The position numbers and the translations under genes were made by a program. DNA of 64,000 bases from Flavobacterium stagni (GTDB taxonomy: Bacteria; Bacteroidota; Bacteroidia; Flavobacteriales; Flavobacteriaceae). The stretch covers positions 186,001 to 250,000 of the forward strand of contig NZ_SBKN01000002.1 of assembly GCF_004122105.1 (NCBI RefSeq), read 5' to 3'. Shown here piece after piece: positions 40,617 to 49,473 of this stretch (its first letter is position 1; the number at the start of each line of letters is the position of its first letter). The notes beneath the pieces were generated by a model. It ran no database searches and was not told where the DNA came from. It saw only the letters and a program-made list of their open reading frames with translations.

Positions 40617-42197
40617 TTAATGCATTGCATCAGCGGGGTTAATTTTATTTTTACTGCGTTTGACAAAAAACATAATAGGGATACAACACAAGAAAACCAA
40701 TCCCAAGTACCAAAAAATGTCCATATAGGCCAATACCGTACTTTGTTTGAGTACACTTAATTCCATCATGTTTTGCGCTTTTTGTAGGGCTTCATTGGCA
40801 GAAAAACCTTTGGACATAAAATTGGCTTGCATGCCTTGTAAACGCTGTTGTACTTCTGGGCGACTTGGATCAACGTATGGAATGAGGTCAACACGATGGG
40901 TCTGACTCAAACGCGTGATAAACGTGGTAATAATTGCCACACCAAAGGAACCTCCCAATTGGCGGAACATACCCGTAAAGGCCGCACCTTCACCGATTTC
41001 TTTTCCGCGTAAGGTAGATAATGAAAGGGTAGTTATGGGAACAAAGAGTAAGCCCAACCCAATGCCACGCATAATCAAGGGCCAGTAAAAATGTTCGACC
41101 CCCGTATCCGGTGTCATCACATTATGCATCCAGGAGGTGAACAGAAAAAAGATGGCAAAACCCGCCGAAACCATATAGGCTTGCGGCACTCCTTTTTGAA
41201 TCATTCGGCCTACAAAAGGCATCATGACGGCGGTGGTAATCGAACCAGGGATTAACAATAAACCAGCATCTGTAGCGGTCCAACCTAAGATCGATTGGGT
41301 GTAAATGGGGATCACAAGGGTAGAGCCATAGAGTCCGAACCCTAATATAAACCCAAGAAGCGAACCGATCCGCAAATTCCCGTCTTTTAAAACACCTAAA
41401 TTGACAATAGGGTGCTTGTATACCAATTCCCGCCAAATGAATGCTAAAAGTCCTAAAAGGGATACGATGCTTAAGGTGACAATCATTTCATCGTTGAACC
41501 AATCGTCTTGTTGTCCGTGTTCGAGCACAAACTGCAAGGAGCCGATAAAAGCCGCTAGGAATAAAATTCCCCACCAATCCACTTGATTAGCCTTTAATTT
41601 TTCACTGTATTTCGGACTGCGAACAAAAGTTAGTGTCAAGATTGTAGCAGCGATTCCGATGGGAATATTGATGTAAAAAATCAATGGCCATGAAAAATTG
41701 TCCACGATGTACCCACCCAAAGGTGGGCCGAGTGTAGGACCCACAATAACTCCCATACCGTAAATGGCTTGTGCCATCCCGCGTTTTTCAATAGGATAAC
41801 TCTCCGTAATGATGGTTTGTGCTGTTACCAACAACGCACCACCGCCCAATCCTTGAATAAATCGGAAGAATACGAGTTCCCAAATATTGGTCGCATTACC
41901 ACACAAGAAGGAAGCAATAGTAAATACCACGATGGAAACGGCAAAGTAATTGCGACGGCCAAACTGTTGGGACAACCAACTCGTCATGGGAATTACGATT
42001 ACATTGGCAATAGCATAGGCTGTAATGACCCAAGCGATGTCGTTTAAGGTTGCCCCTAAACTTCCGCGCATATTGGTCAACGCCACATTGACAATGGTCG
42101 TATCGACAATTTCCAGTAGGGCACAGAGTACGGCTGTGATGGTAATAATTACCCTGCGGTAGCCGTATTCTACCAAACTGTCTGCTTGATTCTGCAT
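40617..42197 (-). CDS. DHA2-family MFS drug exporter (EmrB/QacA type)
   Basis: 526 residues, about 14 membrane segments. Landmarks: LLEIVDTTIVNVALTNMRGSLGAT in helix 1 and the loop, AWVITAYAIANVIVIP in helix 2, motif A-like WLSQQFGRRNYF, and the motif C region GVIVGPTLGPPLGGYIVD. These identify the 14-TM DHA2 family of proton-coupled drug exporters. With the HlyD-type and TolC-type proteins encoded upstream, it makes an EmrAB-TolC-type pump spanning both membranes. It is last of four genes (tetR, tolC, hlyD, emrB) and is followed by a terminator. Confidence 0.95.
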   Translation of the reverse strand: MQNQADSLVEYGYRRVIITITAVLCALLEIVDTTIVNVALTNMRGSLGATLNDIAWVITAYAIANVIVIPMTSWLSQQFGRRNYFAVSIVVFTIASFLCGNATNIWELVFFRFIQGLGGGALLVTAQTIITESYPIEKRGMAQAIYGMGVIVGPTLGPPLGGYIVDNFSWPLIFYINIPIGIAATILTLTFVRSPKYSEKLKANQVDWWGILFLAAFIGSLQFVLEHGQQDDWFNDEMIVTLSIVSLLGLLAFIWRELVYKHPIVNLGVLKDGNLRIGSLLGFILGFGLYGSTLVIPIYTQSILGWTATDAGLLLIPGSITTAVMMPFVGRMIQKGVPQAYMVSAGFAIFFLFTSWMHNVMTPDTGVEHFYWPLIMRGIGLGLLFVPITTLSLSTLRGKEIGEGAAFTGMFRQLGGSFGVAIITTFITRLSQTHRVDLIPYVDPSRPEVQQRLQGMQANFMSKGFSANEALQKAQNMMELSVLKQSTVLAYMDIFWYLGLVFLCCIPIMFFVKRSKNKINPADAMH

Positions 42198-42203
42198 GTT
42201 GTA

Positions 42204-43283
42204 TTATTTTAAATGAACATCCACTAAGGCATTCATACCCGGACGTAAAACTTTAATTTTATTTGGATCATTAGAAGCATCTAACGTGATTTTGACAGGT
42301 AAACGCTGAATGGTTTTTACAAAGTTTCCTGTGGCATTATCGGGGGGTAGTAAAGAAAATTTAGCACCAGTCGCAGGCGAAAAACTAGCGATGGTTCCGG
42401 TGAACTCATCATCAGGGAAGGCATCTACTTTGATTGATACTTTCTGACCTTCCACCATTTTATTCAATTGTGTTTCTTTAAAATTGGCTACCACCCAAGG
42501 TTCTTTGTTGTTGACAATATAAAAAAGCGACTGACCCGGTTGTACAAATTGTCCCACTTGAAGGGCAATTTTTGAAACTTGGCCATCAATAGCAGCGGTA
42601 ACAACCGTGTAGCTTAAATTTAATTCAGCAGCTTCAAGTGCCGCTTTTGCGCGGTTGATGTTGGCTTGCGCTACGGCCGTTTGTTTTCCTGAAACTACTG
42701 TTCGAGACGCAGCAACTGATTTTTGATAAGCCGATGCTTTTTGTTGCTCAAGAATCACTTTCAATTGGTTTTCGGCTTCTAATTTGGCCGCTTCCGCTTG
42801 TTCAAACTGTTGTTTGGTGATTGTGCGGTTTTTGTACAAATTGGCGTAACGTTCGTAATCGTTGGTAGCACGTGTAAGGCGAACTTTTGCCGTTTCTATA
42901 TTCCCTTTTGTCGATTGAAGGTTGGCATCCGAAACCGATACATTGGCGCTGGCCGAACCTACATCAGCTTTGGAAACTTCAAACGAACTTTCAGCAGCGG
43001 CAAGGGCTGCTTTGGCATCTTCTAAACGAACACGGTAATCGCGGTCATCGATGATAAACAAGGTATCGCCTTTTTTTACTTCTTGGTTATCTTTTACCAA
43101 AACTTGAGTAACATACCCACTCACGCGAGGGATGATGGGATTCATGTTCTTTTCGATTTGCGCATCATCAGTAATTTCATGCGCTTGCGCATGTTGGTAT
43201 TTGTAGATTCCATACCCGCCACCTACGATTAGAAGGGTAGCAAAAATGAGAATGAATTTTTTATTGGTCTGACGTTTTTCCAT
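42204..43283 (-). CDS. HlyD/EmrA-family membrane fusion protein
   Basis: 359 residues. A short N-terminal membrane anchor (FILIFATLLIVGGGYGIYKY) precedes the periplasmic part. The barrel-sandwich motif VSGYVTQVLVKDNQEVKKGDTLFIIDD and its second half (AAIDGQVSKIALQVGQFVQPGQSLFYIV) flank a long coiled-coil hairpin (residues about 80-190). The adaptor links the EmrB-type pump to the outer-membrane channel. It is six bases from emrB and two bases from the TolC-type gene. Confidence 0.94.
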   Translation of the reverse strand: MEKRQTNKKFILIFATLLIVGGGYGIYKYQHAQAHEITDDAQIEKNMNPIIPRVSGYVTQVLVKDNQEVKKGDTLFIIDDRDYRVRLEDAKAALAAAESSFEVSKADVGSASANVSVSDANLQSTKGNIETAKVRLTRATNDYERYANLYKNRTITKQQFEQAEAAKLEAENQLKVILEQQKASAYQKSVAASRTVVSGKQTAVAQANINRAKAALEAAELNLSYTVVTAAIDGQVSKIALQVGQFVQPGQSLFYIVNNKEPWVVANFKETQLNKMVEGQKVSIKVDAFPDDEFTGTIASFSPATGAKFSLLPPDNATGNFVKTIQRLPVKITLDASNDPNKIKVLRPGMNALVDVHLK

Positions 43284-43285
43284 GA

Positions 43286-44581
43286 TTATTTTGAATTGGG
43301 AGTTAGCGATTGAATTAATTTTCCAGTAGCGTATTGTAATTGATAGTATTTCAAAGCCACATCGGCTTGCGATAAGGCAAAATTGATTTTACTTTGCAAT
43401 TGTTGCACATCGGCTTCTAGCAAGTCGTTGGTGTTGGCTAGACTGTTGTCGTATTTGTCTTTGACTATTCGGTAGTTTTCGTTGGCTTGATCAACGCCAA
43501 GAGCATAAACTTGGTTTTGTTTGCGCGACAAAGCATAATTTTCTTGCGCTTCTAGTGTTTCTGTTTCGATTTTTTCGTTTAATATTTTGACGGCTTTTTG
43601 TGCTGTTTCCGCTTTACTTCGGGCCAATTGCACTTCTTTTTTGTTTTTGAAAATTGACGCAACATCATAACTAATGCCTACACCAAAGTTCATGGCATTG
43701 GTAACCGTCATGACGTCTTTTAAGTCAAAAGCGATGTATCCGCCAATTAACGTTAGGGAAGGGTAGTAGTTGGCTTTTGCAATTTGTATCCCTTTTTGAG
43801 CGGCTATTTCACGGGATTGTAAGGCTAATAAATCACTGCGTGATCCATCGAATTGTTGGAGTTCGCTGGCTGCCATTTCTCGTTTAATGGTATCAATATC
43901 AATCTTGATTTTAGTGCCTTTAGGGTAATTCAACAATTCATTTAAACGAAAGGTAATAATGTTCACGTTTTTAATAGCATTGTCTAAGGATAATTGCACG
44001 TTGGATTCTTGCAATTGGGCTTTCAAAAGATCGTTTCGCGCCATTAACCCATTGTCTACCATGGCTGTAAAATCAGTACTGCGTTGGTGGGCACTTTTTA
44101 CATTTTCTTGAAATAAAGTGACCATTTCATTGGCTTTGTATAGATCAGCAAAGAGTTCGACCACTTCCAAGGCCAATTCTTCTTTGGCGTGTTGGGTGTC
44201 CCATTTTTGCGCATCATACAAACTTTTGGAAGCGGCAATGCTATTCTTTAATTTAAATCCGTTGAAAACCGGCATATTCGCATTGGCCTGACCAATCATT
44301 AAGCTGGAAACTTTGACACCACTTCCCACATTGAGAGGAGAAGAAATGTTGGCATTGGTGAGCTGCATATATTGTCCAGATAATTTAAAACCCGGATATT
44401 GGTTGTTTTTCATGCTTTCCCATTCCAACTTGGCTGTTGTTTCTTTTTGGGCAGCAAGAAGTGCTTCGTCACTTTGTTGGGTTACGATTTCAATCGCCTG
44501 TTTGAGCGATAGGGTTTTGGTGTCTTGTGCGTAAGTGAAAGATGCAAATAAGACCAAAACAAATAAAAACTTAAACTTCAT
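43286..44581 (-). CDS. TolC-family outer-membrane channel protein
   Basis: 431 residues. A signal peptide ends near FTYAQ. Two repeats of long amphipathic helices (EEALVVELFADLYKANEMV type and NEKIETETLEAQENYALSRKQ type) fit the TolC trimer of alpha-helical tunnel and beta-barrel. Near the C-terminus is DLLEADVQQLQSKINFALSQADVALKYYQLQYATGKL, a family end motif. Its start overlaps the end of the tetR gene by 11 bases, so the regulator and the channel are translated in sequence. Confidence 0.94.
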   Translation of the reverse strand: MKFKFLFVLVLFASFTYAQDTKTLSLKQAIEIVTQQSDEALLAAQKETTAKLEWESMKNNQYPGFKLSGQYMQLTNANISSPLNVGSGVKVSSLMIGQANANMPVFNGFKLKNSIAASKSLYDAQKWDTQHAKEELALEVVELFADLYKANEMVTLFQENVKSAHQRSTDFTAMVDNGLMARNDLLKAQLQESNVQLSLDNAIKNVNIITFRLNELLNYPKGTKIKIDIDTIKREMAASELQQFDGSRSDLLALQSREIAAQKGIQIAKANYYPSLTLIGGYIAFDLKDVMTVTNAMNFGVGISYDVASIFKNKKEVQLARSKAETAQKAVKILNEKIETETLEAQENYALSRKQNQVYALGVDQANENYRIVKDKYDNSLANTNDLLEADVQQLQSKINFALSQADVALKYYQLQYATGKLIQSLTPNSK

Positions 44582-45191
44582 AGGTTAAGAGGGCTTTGAT
44601 GGTTAATTTAATGTGTTGCTTTAATGGACCGTTGATGTAGTTTTCAAAAGCCTCATCGGAAGTAAGTCCGTATAATTTTTCATAAAAATGACGGTTCATA
44701 CTAAAATTCATCAAGGTGCCAATAACGAGCGTAGGGATGAGTCCGATATTCACAGTTGGACTAAACAATCCTTTTTGTTGACCTTCATGAATCACGTTTT
44801 CCAACATTTTAAGATTATTGATTTTGACTTCGGTAAAATGTTGCGTATCGATATCCCTTTTCTTAGTCATGATTTCAAAATGAAGGATTTGATACATGCT
44901 GCGATTGCAGTTGATGGTATCGAAATAGAGGTCGATCATTTGTTCTACTTTCTCGATTGGACTCAATTCTGTTTGGAAAAGGTTTTCCATCTTGAGTTTT
45001 AGGGCAGCGGCTCTTTTTAGAATTAAGGCTTCCAAGAGTTTTTCTTTTGAGCCAAAATAATAGGAGATCATAGCGATGTTGATATTGGCTGCTTTGGCAA
45101 TATCGCGAACCGAAGTGCCGTCAAATCCTTCTTCAGCGAAGAGGGTTTCGGCGACCTTCAAAATCTCTATTTGTTTGTCGTTGAATTCCAT
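44571..45191 (-). CDS. TetR/AcrR-family transcriptional regulator
   Basis: 206 residues. The N-terminal helix-turn-helix is classic: ILKVAETLFAEEGFDGTSVRDIAKAANINIAMISYYFGSKEKLLEALI. The C-terminal ligand-binding and dimerisation domain has no obvious specificity. It is first in the efflux operon, upstream of tolC, hlyD and emrB, and two palindromic operators lie just before its start (45224-45256), so it very probably represses itself and the pump and is released by a pump substrate. Confidence 0.95.
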   Translation of the reverse strand: MEFNDKQIEILKVAETLFAEEGFDGTSVRDIAKAANINIAMISYYFGSKEKLLEALILKRAAALKLKMENLFQTELSPIEKVEQMIDLYFDTINCNRSMYQILHFEIMTKKRDIDTQHFTEVKINNLKMLENVIHEGQQKGLFSPTVNIGLIPTLVIGTLMNFSMNRHFYEKLYGLTSDEAFENYINGPLKQHIKLTIKALLTYEV

Positions 45192-45218
45192 TTTTTAATG
45201 TTCAATAATTTGACACAA

Positions 45219-45256
45219 CAAAATTAAACAATTGTTTAAATTAAACGTTTGTTTAA
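45219..45256 (-). promoter_or_regulatory. TetR-type double operator overlapping the -7 box
   Basis: TTAAACAATTGTTTAA (45224-45239) is a perfect 16-bp palindrome. One base later, TTAAACGTTTGTTTAA (45241-45256) repeats the same TTAAAC and GTTTAA arms around a different centre. The centres are 17 bases apart. On the minus strand TAATTTTG (45219-45226), a TAnnTTTG match, overlaps the first site, so a bound repressor would cover the promoter. Confidence 0.8.
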
Positions 45257-45359
45257 AATGAATTTAACATAAAATTAATGGGACAGAGTAGTATAAGAAA
45301 AATCTATATTAGACTTTTAAAGAATTAAATACCAATTATATGAAGTGATTTTTATAAAG

Positions 45360-45944
45360 TTATTGTTTAAAGTAAAATTGTTGGAGCCAATTGTCGAGCA
45401 GTGTTTTTCCAAAAGGAGTTAGAATGCTTTCTGGATGGTATTGAACGCCATACAGATTGTAGTTTTGGTGGCGAATGGACATGATTTCTCCCTGTGAAGT
45501 TTGTGCAGTAATCACTAAATTATCGGGAAAATTTTCAGGGCTAATGGTCCAGGAATGGTAGCGACCTACTTCTATTGTTGAAGGTAAATTTTGGTATAAA
45601 ATATCAGACGAATCGGTTATTGTAATTGGGGTAGCGATCCCGTGATACACGGTGTTGAGGTTCGCTAATTTTCCACCAAAAACTTCTCCAATGGCTTGCA
45701 TCCCCAAACAGATGCCGAGGATATTTTTTGTGGCAGCATATTTCGTAAGAAGGGGGATTAGTATTCCAGCTTCACTTGGTAAACCGGGGCCGGGTGAAAG
45801 TACGATACAATCAAAATTTTCCACTTCATCGAGTTCGATTTCATCATTGCGATACACGATTACTTTCGCGCCAAGCGCTTCCAAATAATGTACAAGATTG
45901 TAGGTAAAGCTATCGTAATTGTCGAGTAATAGAATCGGTTTCAT
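45360..45944 (-). CDS. Anthranilate/aminodeoxychorismate synthase glutaminase subunit
   Basis: 194 residues, TrpG/PabA-type class I glutamine amidotransferase. LLLDNYDSFTYNL is the family opening, LSPGPGLP a conserved loop, GICLGMQAIGEVFGG holds the nucleophile Cys79, and VQYHPESILTPFG supplies the His and Glu. It releases ammonia from glutamine for the partner synthase (TrpE or PabB). No partner is adjacent, and no tryptophan genes are in the window, so it could serve either pathway. Both flanks hold operator or terminator features, and it appears to be a single-gene unit. Confidence 0.93.
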   Translation of the reverse strand: MKPILLLDNYDSFTYNLVHYLEALGAKVIVYRNDEIELDEVENFDCIVLSPGPGLPSEAGILIPLLTKYAATKNILGICLGMQAIGEVFGGKLANLNTVYHGIATPITITDSSDILYQNLPSTIEVGRYHSWTISPENFPDNLVITAQTSQGEIMSIRHQNYNLYGVQYHPESILTPFGKTLLDNWLQQFYFKQ

Positions 45945-45961
45945 GGGGTCAAATATAACGA

Positions 45962-45993
45962 GAAAAAAAAAGCCTCGGACTTACCGAGGCTTT
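45962..45993 (-). terminator. Terminator of the yceI operon
   Basis: AAAGCCTCGG (45969-45978) pairs with CCGAGGCTTT (45984-45993) around a 5-base loop. Read leftward it is followed by a run of T. It lies after the yceI stop and upstream of the glutaminase gene. Confidence 0.9.
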
Positions 45994-46015
45994 CAATAGC
46001 AATATTTCCCTTGAA

Positions 46016-46579
46016 TTAGAATTGTAACGAAACGGTTACATCAAATTCGTCGTTGATTGTTTTGTCACCAAGGTTATCAAAGAAGCTTCCTGAACCGTAT
46101 TTGATCCCGTATTTTGTACGGTCAATTTTGAAAGATGTTGTAGCAGTATTGTCTTTTACAGTGATTTCAAATTGTACTGGAGCTGTTACATCTTTGATGG
46201 TTAAATCAGCAGAAACACCAAATACACCATTTCCTTTGTCAACGATTTTTTTGAAAACCAATTTAGAGGTTGGGAATTTATCAGTTCCAAAGAAATCATC
46301 TGCTTTTAAGTGACCGTTAAGTTTTCCTTGGTATTCTCCTTGTAAATCGGTTGCTGTTAACGAAGTCATGTCCACTACAAATGAACCTCCTGTTAATTTT
46401 TTACCTTTGAAAACTAAGGTTCCCCCTTTGAAGTTTACTGTACCATTGTGTTGTCCAGTTACTTTTTTACCTACCCATTCGATTTTGCTTTTCGCTACAT
46501 CGATTTTTTTGTTTTGAGCGGTAACGATTGTTGAAGCGGCTACGAATAAAGCCAACGCAATTGATTTGAAATTTTTCAT
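46016..46579 (-). CDS. YceI family periplasmic lipid-binding-like protein
   Basis: 187 residues. A signal peptide ends near IVTAQ (residue 21). The YceI fold is shown by KSKIEWVGKKVTGQHNGTVNFKGG, the strand VVDMTSLTATDLQGEYQGKLNGHLKADDFF and the end DKTINDEFDVTVSLQF. Such proteins bind isoprenoid-like or fatty ligands in a lipocalin-like barrel. Third gene of the marR operon, 23 bases after the nitroreductase. A link between a nitroreductase and a carrier for hydrophobic compounds fits stress or quinone handling, but this is inference. Confidence 0.93.
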   Translation of the reverse strand: MKNFKSIALALFVAASTIVTAQNKKIDVAKSKIEWVGKKVTGQHNGTVNFKGGTLVFKGKKLTGGSFVVDMTSLTATDLQGEYQGKLNGHLKADDFFGTDKFPTSKLVFKKIVDKGNGVFGVSADLTIKDVTAPVQFEITVKDNTATTSFKIDRTKYGIKYGSGSFFDNLGDKTINDEFDVTVSLQF

Positions 46580-46602
46580 TTTTTCTTGTTTTTGAATTAG
46601 TG

Positions 46603-47235
46603 TTATAGAGTTACAAATAAGTCGTTTTCAGCTTTACGCACTTTAGCGTAATGTTGGGTGTCATCTTCAGCATGACGGTATCCGATAGCACAAACCACAG
46701 CTGCATTTAAGTTTTTATCGTTTAAACCTAAAATTTCGTTGTATTGTTGTGGGTCAAAGCCTTCCATCGGAGTAGTGTCGATTTTTAATTCGGCAGCCGC
46801 ATTCATTAAGTTACTTAACGCGATATAGGTTTGTTTTGCGGTCCATACGTTGCGAATTTCCATCGGAATGTTATTGATCGCACCTTTCATAAAATCCACA
46901 TACCCTTGTACGTTTTCAAGTGTAATTCCGCGTGTTTGAGTTAAATTTTCGAAGTATGCATCGATTTGTTCGTTACCTAGATTTAATTCATTAGCAAAAA
47001 CAACCAAATGCGAGGCGTCAACAATTTGTGTCTGACCCCATGAAGCCGGTTGTAATTGGGCACGTAATTCTGGATTTTCTACAAAAATAACTTTATACGG
47101 TTGTAAACCATACGAAGAAGCCGATAGGTTGATCGCTTCTTTAAGCGTGGCTAAATCAGCAGCACTTACTTTGCGTGTTGCATCATATTTTTTGGTCGCA
47201 TAACGCCATTTGGCATTTTGATTAAATTGACTCAT
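46603..47235 (-). CDS. NfsB-like NAD(P)H nitroreductase
   Basis: 210 residues, cytosolic FMN enzyme. The start RYATKKYDATRKVSAADLATLKEAINLSASSYGLQPYKVIFVENPELR matches the NfsB-like nitroreductase family; SSYGLQPYK is the usual FMN-contact stretch. TAKQTYIALSNLMNAAAELKIDTTPMEGF and the late AIGYRH are also conserved. It reduces nitroaromatics and quinones with NAD(P)H. It is the second gene in the marR operon, eight bases after the regulator. Confidence 0.94.
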   Translation of the reverse strand: MSQFNQNAKWRYATKKYDATRKVSAADLATLKEAINLSASSYGLQPYKVIFVENPELRAQLQPASWGQTQIVDASHLVVFANELNLGNEQIDAYFENLTQTRGITLENVQGYVDFMKGAINNIPMEIRNVWTAKQTYIALSNLMNAAAELKIDTTPMEGFDPQQYNEILGLNDKNLNAAVVCAIGYRHAEDDTQHYAKVRKAENDLFVTL

Positions 47236-47243
47236 AGTGGATA

Positions 47244-47705
47244 TTAATTATTAATGGTTCTAAATTTTTCTAGTAATTGAATTAAATTTTGTATTTCTTC
47301 CGAAGTAAGATTTTGCGTGAAAAGCTGTTCATGTTCAACAACAATGGGGTCCAATTCTTTTAACAAATCCAATCCCTTTTCCGTAATGAAAATTTCCATT
47401 TTACGACGGTTTTCGGGACAAACATTACGCGTTACCAAACCTTTTAAAAGCAATTTATCAATCAAGCGTGTAGTATTGCTGTTTTTGGTAATCATACGCT
47501 CTTGGATGACACACATGTTCGCCGGATTCCCTTTTTGTCCCCGTAAAATGCGCAAGACATTGTATTGCTCACCCGAGAGTTCAAAAGGCTTTAGCGTTTC
47601 ATAAAATTTTTCAGCTACCACATTTTGGGTATACATCAAATTTAAGATGACCCGTTTGGCATCGTCTAATGAAACATTCGATTTTATAATCTCTTCAATC
47701 TTCAT
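47244..47705 (-). CDS. MarR-family transcriptional regulator
   Basis: 153 residues. The winged helix is clear: LSGEQYNVLRILRGQKGNPANMCVIQERMITKNSNTTRLIDKLLLKGLVTRNVCPENRRKMEIFITEKGLDLL. It probably senses an aromatic or electrophilic compound (Cys in the CVIQ region and at NVCPENRR may be redox-active). It is first in the operon with the nitroreductase and YceI genes. Three TTGTA-N2-TACAA palindromes start three bases upstream of its start codon, so it very probably represses its own operon. Confidence 0.95.
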   Translation of the reverse strand: MKIEEIIKSNVSLDDAKRVILNLMYTQNVVAEKFYETLKPFELSGEQYNVLRILRGQKGNPANMCVIQERMITKNSNTTRLIDKLLLKGLVTRNVCPENRRKMEIFITEKGLDLLKELDPIVVEHEQLFTQNLTSEEIQNLIQLLEKFRTINN

Positions 47706-47707
47706 AA

Positions 47708-47767
47708 TTGTAATTACAAAATTTGTAGGTACAAATGTATGATTATTTTAAATACTTGTATATACAA
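47708..47767 (-). promoter_or_regulatory. Three palindromic operators for the MarR-type regulator
   Basis: TTGTAATTACAA (47708-47719), TTGTAGGTACAA (47723-47734) and TTGTATATACAA (47756-47767). Each has perfect TTGTA/TACAA arms with a free 2-base centre. The centres are 15 and 33 bases apart. The array covers the whole space between the marR start and the region upstream of the rhodanese gene on the other strand, so that gene could be affected too. Confidence 0.8.
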
Positions 47768-47852
47768 ATGTGTGTTATTTTTTTGTTAATCTTTTAAGAT
47801 GGGGTTTTGGCAAAGGAGGTAAAATGCATTATTTTTGAAAAAAAAAAAGATC

Positions 47853-48167
47853 ATGCAACATTTGTCTCAAGAAGCGTGGGCAGCGCAATTAGCTGCAGAT
47901 GAAAATGCCGTAATTTTAGACGTTCGAACTGAAGAAGAATGGGAAGACGGAATTATTCCGGGTGCTCTATTGAACGATATATATAAAGGACAAGGATTTA
48001 TTTACCGTTTGGAAGAATTGGATAAATCCAAAAATTATTACGTGTACTGTAAGGCAGGTGGGCGTAGTGCCCAGGCCTGCCAAATTATGAAGCAATTGGG
48101 GTTTGAACACACCTACAACTTGGAAGGTGGTTTTATGAATTGGCAAGGCGAAGTTACTCAGCCATAA
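47853..48167 (+). CDS. Rhodanese-domain protein
   Basis: 104 residues from the ATG at 47853 (MQHLSQEAW). A frame from the TTG at 47835 adds only Lys-rich residues. Rhodanese landmarks: ILDVRTEEEWEDGIIPGALL, then VYCKAGGRSAQACQIMKQLGF with active-site Cys66, and LEGGFMNWQG. It transfers sulfur from persulfide to an acceptor such as cyanide or a thiol. The start lies 86 bases past the nearest palindromic operator of the marR operon. Its last 14 bases overlap the end of the convergent gene. Confidence 0.94.
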   Translation: MQHLSQEAWAAQLAADENAVILDVRTEEEWEDGIIPGALLNDIYKGQGFIYRLEELDKSKNYYVYCKAGGRSAQACQIMKQLGFEHTYNLEGGFMNWQGEVTQP

Positions 48168-48606
48168 CCTTGTTTTTTCGTTTTGCTTTCACTGTTTTGT
48201 GGTGAATAGAGGCATAAAATTCCTTAATGCATTTGCGGTGGAATTGTGTGGCCTTTACCTCATGTACTGCTTTGTTTTTTTCCAAAATCACCAATCGATA
48301 GGAATGGAATTTATGTACTAATGAGTAGGATGTCATAATACTTCCAATAGCTAAGGTTGACCAAAAAAGCATTGAGTCGTTGATGATGTATGAAAAATAA
48401 GCCACAGCTAAGAATAATATACCCGCAGCAAACAAAAGTAAATTTACAGAGAAAATACGCTTTTTAAACAGATTAACGGTTGAGATAGATTCTAAATCAA
48501 TCGATTCTTGTTGGGTTCCATTGATTAAAATTACTTGGTTAGGAGTAATCAAACCAAATTTTTTGCTAAAATGCACTAACTGATTGTTGTTTTTTAATGT
48601 AGTCAT
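48154..48606 (-). CDS. Two-TM protein of unknown function
   Basis: 150 residues. A short N-terminal region with beta-like strands (NQVILINGTQQESIDLESISTVNLF) precedes two membrane segments (about residues 53-70 and 79-96) and a soluble C-terminal helix and strand part (KFHSYRLVILEKNKAVHEVKATQFHRKCIKEFY). This order of strand region, membrane hairpin and PH-like tail is shared with the gene at 51430. It ends inside the rhodanese gene and lies downstream of the response regulator on the same strand. Function unknown. Confidence 0.7.
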   Translation of the reverse strand: MTTLKNNNQLVHFSKKFGLITPNQVILINGTQQESIDLESISTVNLFKKRIFSVNLLLFAAGILFLAVAYFSYIINDSMLFWSTLAIGSIMTSYSLVHKFHSYRLVILEKNKAVHEVKATQFHRKCIKEFYASIHHKTVKAKRKNKVMAE

Positions 48607-48817
48607 GGCTGTCGTATTTTAAATCATTTACGAAAGCTTCTGTAGTTCAGTTTTTAGAATCGGTACTTTATTGAAATAATGTTTTTTATGATTTTTATAA
48701 ATAATATTTATGACCTCTTGGAAAAGTACTTTACATGTAGGCAGCATAACTGAAATGAAGTGAAATGCCTAGCTGAATTTGCAGAACTTGTTCTTAAATA
48801 AATCGAAGTACAGCTGG

Positions 48818-49471
48818 CTAGTCATTTTCAGTATCGTACGAATTAAATAATTCAATCAACGCAGGTAAGTTGTCAATATTTAGTTTTTCAAAAATTCTTT
48901 TCTTGTAGGTGCTTACCGTGGTTTTTTGAAGATCTTTTAAAATGGATATTTCTAAATTTCCATACCCTTTGATCAGCAAGCGTGCAATTTCTAATTCGCG
49001 ATCCGATAATTGATCCAATGGGTTAATTGGAATTTTATGCATGTAATTTTCAATGATTTTTTCTTTAATCGTAGGGCTGATGTATTTTCCATTGGCTAAA
49101 AAGTAATTCACCGCAAAACGCAACTCTTCATCATTCGCCAACTTACTTAAAAACCCATTGGCACCAGAGTTAAGGTATCTTAAAGCATAAATTTCTTCTT
49201 CAAGCGCAGAAAAAATGAGTATGCGAATATCAGGCATTATTTCCCTTATTTCATGAACAATTTTAGTGCTATTCCCATCGGGAAAATTAATATCTAAGAA
49301 TAAAAAATCTATTTTTTCCAAGGTACTTATTCGTTCTAAGGTTTCACGATAACTTGCAGCGTGATAGATGATGGGTTCCTTAATTATTTCCTTAAGTAAA
49401 AGAGCAATACCTTGTCGAACGACACTGTGGTCATCAGCAATTAATACCTTTATTTTTTTTAATGCCAACAT
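48818..49471 (-). CDS. LuxR/NarL-family response regulator
   Basis: 217 residues. The receiver domain has the acidic pair in IADDHSVVRQG, phosphoacceptor Asp60 in FLFLDINFPDG, IFSALEEE with the conserved Ser, and SKLAND with the Lys. The C-terminal LuxR helix-turn-helix (LSDRELEIARLLIKGYGNLEISILKDLQKTTVSTYKKRIFEKL) binds DNA. It starts two bases after the stop of the kinase gene, so kinase and regulator are a standard two-component pair in one transcript. Confidence 0.95.
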   Translation of the reverse strand: MLALKKIKVLIADDHSVVRQGIALLLKEIIKEPIIYHAASYRETLERISTLEKIDFLFLDINFPDGNSTKIVHEIREIMPDIRILIFSALEEEIYALRYLNSGANGFLSKLANDEELRFAVNYFLANGKYISPTIKEKIIENYMHKIPINPLDQLSDRELEIARLLIKGYGNLEISILKDLQKTTVSTYKKRIFEKLNIDNLPALIELFNSYDTEND

Positions 49472-49473
49472 AA

